NCBI RefSeq assembly: GCF_040931995.1
Contig: NZ_CP162412.1
Span: forward strand, 1,178,001-1,242,000
Length of the DNA stretch: 64,000 nucleotides
Reading direction: 5' to 3'
Origin: Pelagovum sp. HNIBRBA483
GTDB lineage: Bacteria > Pseudomonadota > Alphaproteobacteria > Rhodobacterales > Rhodobacteraceae
Position 1 is the stretch's first letter, and every line of letters begins with the position of its first letter. The notes under the pieces were generated by a model. It was not told where the DNA came from and ran no database searches. It worked only from the letters and a program-made list of their open reading frames with translations. Shown one piece after another: positions 63,176 through 64,000 of this stretch. Both the position numbers and the translations under genes were made by a program.

Positions 63176-64000
63176 CTACTTGACCAGCCGCAAATTCTGG
63201 CGTGGGGGCAGCTTGCCGGCGCGGAGGGCGTCGTAGGGATCCTCCTCGCTGAGCATCATGTCGACCACTTGTCGCAACAGTTGGCGCCGGCCTCTGGTGG
63301 AATAGAAGCTGCCGGGTATCTGGCTGGTTTCAAGCAGGAACCGCCGATAATCGCGATAGGCACGGCTGTCGGGGCGCTGCGGATTCGCGAAGAAATCCTC
63401 GATGCTGTCAGCGGCTACGAATTCCGGTTTGTCATATACCGCCTTGCCAAAGACCTTCAGGGGAATGGCCCGCCAAAGCACCTGCTGGGCGGCGGTTGAA
63501 TTGACGGTCACGGCTGTGCGGGCATCATCAAGGAGGCGCGCAAGTTTGCCGCCCCTGACATAGTGCACACGGTTGGAAATCCCGTATTTCCCTGCCAATT
63601 CACTGATCTTGCGGTTCAGGGGCAATTGGCCGTTCTCGAGTGGATGTGCCTTGAAAACGAGGTGGTGGTGTTTTGGTGCGCCTGTCGCGAAACCTGCAAT
63701 GACCACTTCGAGAAACTCCGCCATCGAGTTGAATGGTGAGTGGGCGATAAAGCTGGAGTCATGTTCGAGCTGTAGCAGCGCAAGGTGGTACGGATAACCG
63801 CCGCGACCGATGCGCCATGTTTGCAGCATCCGGCCAAGGGCGATGACCGGCATAAGGAGCAAGCGCCGCGTGTAGAGGGTGGTTTCAGTCCACAGAGGCA
63901 GCGCGCGATGGGGTTGGAAATTGCGATAGTCGCCGTTCCTGAATAAAACGAACCAGTGGTAGAGTGCGCCATAGAAGATATGCTGGCGCATGTCGCCCCA
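63176..64000 (-). CDS. kpsS: Capsular polysaccharide biosynthesis protein KpsS-like (partial)
   Basis: The frame is open to the right edge, so the N-terminus lies outside the window; 275 residues are visible. They match the C-terminal part of the KpsS/Capsule_synth fold: LALLQLEHDSSFIAHSPFNSMAEFLEVVIAGF, LVFKAHPLENGQ, VHYVRGGKLARLLDDARTAVTVNSTAAQQVLWRAIPLKVFGKAVYD. KpsS adds the first beta-Kdo to the lipid anchor and works with KpsC. It is 136 bp upstream of the OPX gene on the same strand. Confidence 0.82.
   Translation of the reverse strand, partial: WGDMRQHIFYGALYHWFVLFRNGDYRNFQPHRALPLWTETTLYTRRLLLMPVIALGRMLQTWRIGRGGYPYHLALLQLEHDSSFIAHSPFNSMAEFLEVVIAGFATGAPKHHHLVFKAHPLENGQLPLNRKISELAGKYGISNRVHYVRGGKLARLLDDARTAVTVNSTAAQQVLWRAIPLKVFGKAVYDKPEFVAADSIEDFFANPQRPDSRAYRDYRRFLLETSQIPGSFYSTRGRRQLLRQVVDMMLSEEDPYDALRAGKLPPRQNLRLVK

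Noticed and set aside
1-64000. CRISPR array
   Set aside because: No regularly spaced direct repeats were noticed by eye anywhere in the window.

Overview
The window looks like the chromosome of a marine alphaproteobacterium of the Roseobacter group (Rhodobacterales). The evidence is a complete DMSP-demethylation set (dmdA, acuI, a dmdB-type ligase), a DUF6280-type small protein, a GmaS/GlnT-type glutamine synthetase with its three-piece glutamate-synthase-like partner, kps-type capsule genes, and housekeeping genes (dnaG, rpoD, efp, nrdR, ribD) of alphaproteobacterial type. No database search was run; all names come from reading motifs and remembered family features.

Layout. (1) 1-2.4 kb: the tail of an unknown gene, a di-heme cytochrome c peroxidase and a MurR/RpiR regulator. 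(2) 2.5-11.1 kb, minus strand: a tight nine-gene catabolic operon with a luciferase-like monooxygenase, flavin reductase, aldehyde dehydrogenase, an amino-acid-synthesis (PF06684-like) protein, an alpha/beta hydrolase, a ThDP enzyme, a CMD-fold protein and two different ureohydrolases. A LysR gene is divergent. The chemistry suggests oxidative breakdown of a nitrogen-rich (guanidino, ureido or heterocyclic) compound by a route I cannot match to a described pathway. (3) 12.3-15.9 kb: a ProX-ProV-ProW uptake system whose permease carries an extra N-terminal domain. (4) 16-21.2 kb: an XRE-cupin regulator, three glutamate-synthase-like subunits (mgsABC/glxBCD) and glnT/gmaS. (5) 21.7-32.1 kb: a hybrid histidine kinase, a CocE/NonD hydrolase, a FadR-type GntR regulator with two palindromic operator candidates, a DUF2182/DUF1326 pair, then dmdA-acuI-dmdB.

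(6) 32.9-47.4 kb: an integrated genomic island. It ends in a 17-bp direct repeat identical to the 3' end of a tRNA-Cys gene; a tyrosine integrase lies beside the tRNA. Inside are small exported proteins, a stand-alone protein with family-A-polymerase-like palm motifs, a serine recombinase, an IS3-family remnant, and a compact four-gene minus-strand operon (restriction-endonuclease-like protein, ParB/Srx-like protein, SNF2 helicase, DUF3883 protein). Facing that operon are a small HTH-like gene and a C5-cytosine DNA methyltransferase. The operon plus methyltransferase is the best candidate for an undescribed system, probably defence-related.

(7) 47.7-64 kb: core chromosome with a PCMT-like methyltransferase, a TolC-like channel, a PopZ-like protein, cobQ, a DUF6280-type gene with a strong terminator, efp, dnaG, rpoD, a HlyU-like protein, yjbQ, nrdR (preceded by an inverted pair of perfect DnaA boxes), ribD, and capsule export genes kpsC, a kpsD/wza-type lipoprotein gene and a partial kpsS.
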